A DNA stretch of 64,000 nucleotides, from NCBI RefSeq assembly GCF_017874255.1, contig NZ_JAGGLD010000001.1, positions 558,001-622,000 on the forward strand. Direction: 5' to 3'. The notes beneath the pieces were generated by a model, which saw only the letters and a list, made by a program, of their open reading frames with translations, searched no databases and was not told where the DNA came from. Position numbers and translations under genes: made by a program. Below, in pieces: positions 62,914 to 64,000 of the stretch (positions are counted from its first letter, which is position 1; each line of letters opens with the position of its first letter). Origin of the DNA: Paenibacillus shirakamiensis (GTDB taxonomy: Bacteria; Bacillota; Bacilli; Paenibacillales; Paenibacillaceae).

Positions 62914-63447
62914 TTGAAACTACGCATCGTTCCCTTGGTTACTGCTGTAGCAGTATCCAGTGTATTGCTATTCGGAGGTTGGTTCACATACAAACAGTTT
63001 GCGGTGCAACAACCGCTTGAACATCTCGTTACCAAATATGAGGGCGTCAAAAACGTCCAATTTGATATTAACCAAAAAGAACTAGATATGAAACTTGATC
63101 TTGCCCCAAAAACAGATATTCGTGGTTTGGCCAAATATGTGACAATGGACGGTAAAGACTTAATAGGTAATCGGAAGCTCAAAATGACGGTAGAAGATCA
63201 TTCCAATAAAGCGCTAGATTTATGGTGGTCCAAGGCCCTATTCTCTGTGGCTGAAGCCATGGACGGCAAGAAGTACACAGAGATTCCAGATATGCTGAAT
63301 CAACTAGTTAAAGGTCAAAGCAATATGTCTGCCGATGCAACGATGGATGACAAGAATATTTACATCTCACTGACGGATGGCAAAGCAAGCAAGTTCATTA
63401 TTTTACCTCGCGTGCCGGGTGAACTGGGGGTATGGAACAATGTCTAA
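62914..63447 (+). CDS. unknown membrane-anchored protein before the AAA ATPase
   Basis: 177 residues: an N-terminal membrane anchor (LVTAVAVSSVLLFGGWFTY) then a soluble domain. No family recognised. TTG 62914 is chosen because AGGAGG ends at 62904; the in-frame ATG at 62905 abuts that site. It overlaps the ATPase gene by 8 nt, so the two are coupled; it may be an accessory subunit. Confidence 0.6.
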   Translation: MKLRIVPLVTAVAVSSVLLFGGWFTYKQFAVQQPLEHLVTKYEGVKNVQFDINQKELDMKLDLAPKTDIRGLAKYVTMDGKDLIGNRKLKMTVEDHSNKALDLWWSKALFSVAEAMDGKKYTEIPDMLNQLVKGQSNMSADATMDDKNIYISLTDGKASKFIILPRVPGELGVWNNV

Positions 63448-64000
63448 ATGGGTGAAAGAGGCCGTATTAGGTTTCATTATCGTATTGTTGGTATTCATGG
63501 CATTTATCGGAATGAATGTTCTTCCGCTCGTTATAGGATTAACTATGGTAGGATCGCTTTATTTGGTCATGAACATGCGCGGAGGCATTGCGGTGACCGC
63601 ATCTCAGGAGAAGAAACGTAAGAAAGAGGGCCCTTCGAAATTAACATTTGAACAAATCGGTGGACAAGATAGCGCAAAGCAGGAACTTCGAGAAGCGCTA
63701 GATTTTATGGTCCGTCATGAAGAAATTCAAAAGTTTGGTATACGTCCGCTTAAAGGGATTCTGCTCACAGGCCCTCCAGGAACAGGGAAGACACTTATGG
63801 CTAAGGCAGCCGCACATTATACTAAATCTGTGTTCATTGCAGCGTCCGGTTCAGAATTTGTGGAAATGTATGTAGGTGTGGGTGCTGGCCGAATTCGTGA
63901 CCTTTTCAAGGATGCAAGAACGAGAGCTATAAAAGAAAAGAAAGAAAATGCGATCATTTTTATCGATGAAATTGATGTAATCGGTGGCAAACGTGAAGGA
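63440..64000 (+). CDS. FtsH-like AAA ATPase, 5' part (cut by window edge)
   Basis: The first 187 residues: two N-terminal membrane segments, then an AAA domain with GPPGTGKT (Walker A) and [10 protein letters not shown] (Walker B), plus the [15 protein letters not shown] pore region, close to FtsH. The protease part, where an HExxH would be, is outside the window, so it may or may not be an active protease. ATG 63440 overlaps the upstream gene by 8 nt. Confidence 0.85.
   Translation, partial: MSKWVKEAVLGFIIVLLVFMAFIGMNVLPLVIGLTMVGSLYLVMNMRGGIAVTASQEKKRKKEGPSKLTFEQIGGQDSAKQELREALDFMVRHEEIQKFGIRPLKGILLTGPPGTGKTLMAKAAAHYTKSVFIAASGSEFVEMYVGVGAGRIRDLFKDARTRAIKEKKENAIIFIDEIDVIGGKREG

Overview
The window is chromosomal DNA from a low-to-mid-GC, endospore-forming Firmicute, most likely Paenibacillus or a close relative. 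Evidence: sporulation and germination genes (spoIVA, spoVIF, ypeB, ypjB), strong AGGAGG ribosome sites with many TTG starts, a bacillithiol pathway (bshA, bshB1), a TRAP-regulated trp operon, and gene order that tracks Bacillus subtilis from the ypeB-cmk-der-gpsA-spoIVA-hup-mtrB-hep-ndk-cheR-aro-trp block through qcrABC-dapB-bsh-cca-birA-panBCD-dinG. Against B. subtilis, folE, sleB and aroE are absent from their expected places. Futalosine-type menaquinone genes are inserted in the hepS-menG-hepT operon.

Layout. 1-731: 5' end of serA (minus strand) with a serine-type T-box leader. 732-5000: membrane protease-like and envelope genes, mecA, prsW and a small zinc-ribbon-like gene. 5019-13472: ypeB, a PilZ protein, cmk-plsC, an S1-domain protein, der, plsY, gpsA. 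13539-17806: spoVIF, a DUF2768-type protein, a nucleotidyltransferase-like protein, a ferredoxin, a YphF-like lipoprotein, spoIVA. 18023-24352: hup, mtrB, then hepS-menG-mqnP-ubiX-mqnA-hepT. 24451-37319: ndk, cheR, aroC-aroB-aroH, the TRAP attenuator, trpEDCFBA-hisC-tyrA. 37320-38092: about 770 bp without an intact gene, holding a candidate small RNA under CcpA control and a gene remnant. 38093-41790: ECF sigma and anti-sigma, a phosphatase, an unknown 366-aa protein, a broken gamma-carbonic-anhydrase gene, an IDEAL protein. 41863-46290: qcrABC flanked by DUF2487, YpjA-like and YpjB-like genes. 46445-62628: YitT protein, MazG-like, TPR protein, dapB, mgsA, bshB1, bshA, cca, birA, panBCD, TPR protein, dinG, rex, an MTA/SAH deaminase, YpmB. 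The end holds a membrane protein and the start of an FtsH-like AAA ATPase.

How the parts work together. Chorismate from aroC/aroB feeds tryptophan (trp), tyrosine (aroH, tyrA, hisC) and menaquinone (mqnA). The hep, menG and mqnP products build menaquinone, which the qcrABC complex oxidises; Rex senses the NADH/NAD balance. TRAP (mtrB, 18395) should act on the trp leader about 10 kb away.

Most notable points. (1) An ~84-nt C/U-rich transcript unit has a consensus promoter, a perfect cre box inside the promoter and an intrinsic terminator (37413-37531). (2) The operon trpE is open but has lost nearly all the chorismate-site motifs. (3) The TRAP site has nine U/GAG triplets at exact 5-nt spacing, and one stretch of it can pair with the terminator arm. 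(4) Decay is visible nearby: a frameshifted, internally deleted gamma-carbonic-anhydrase gene and a start-less ORF remnant. No tRNA, rRNA, insertion sequence, prophage or CRISPR array was recognised.
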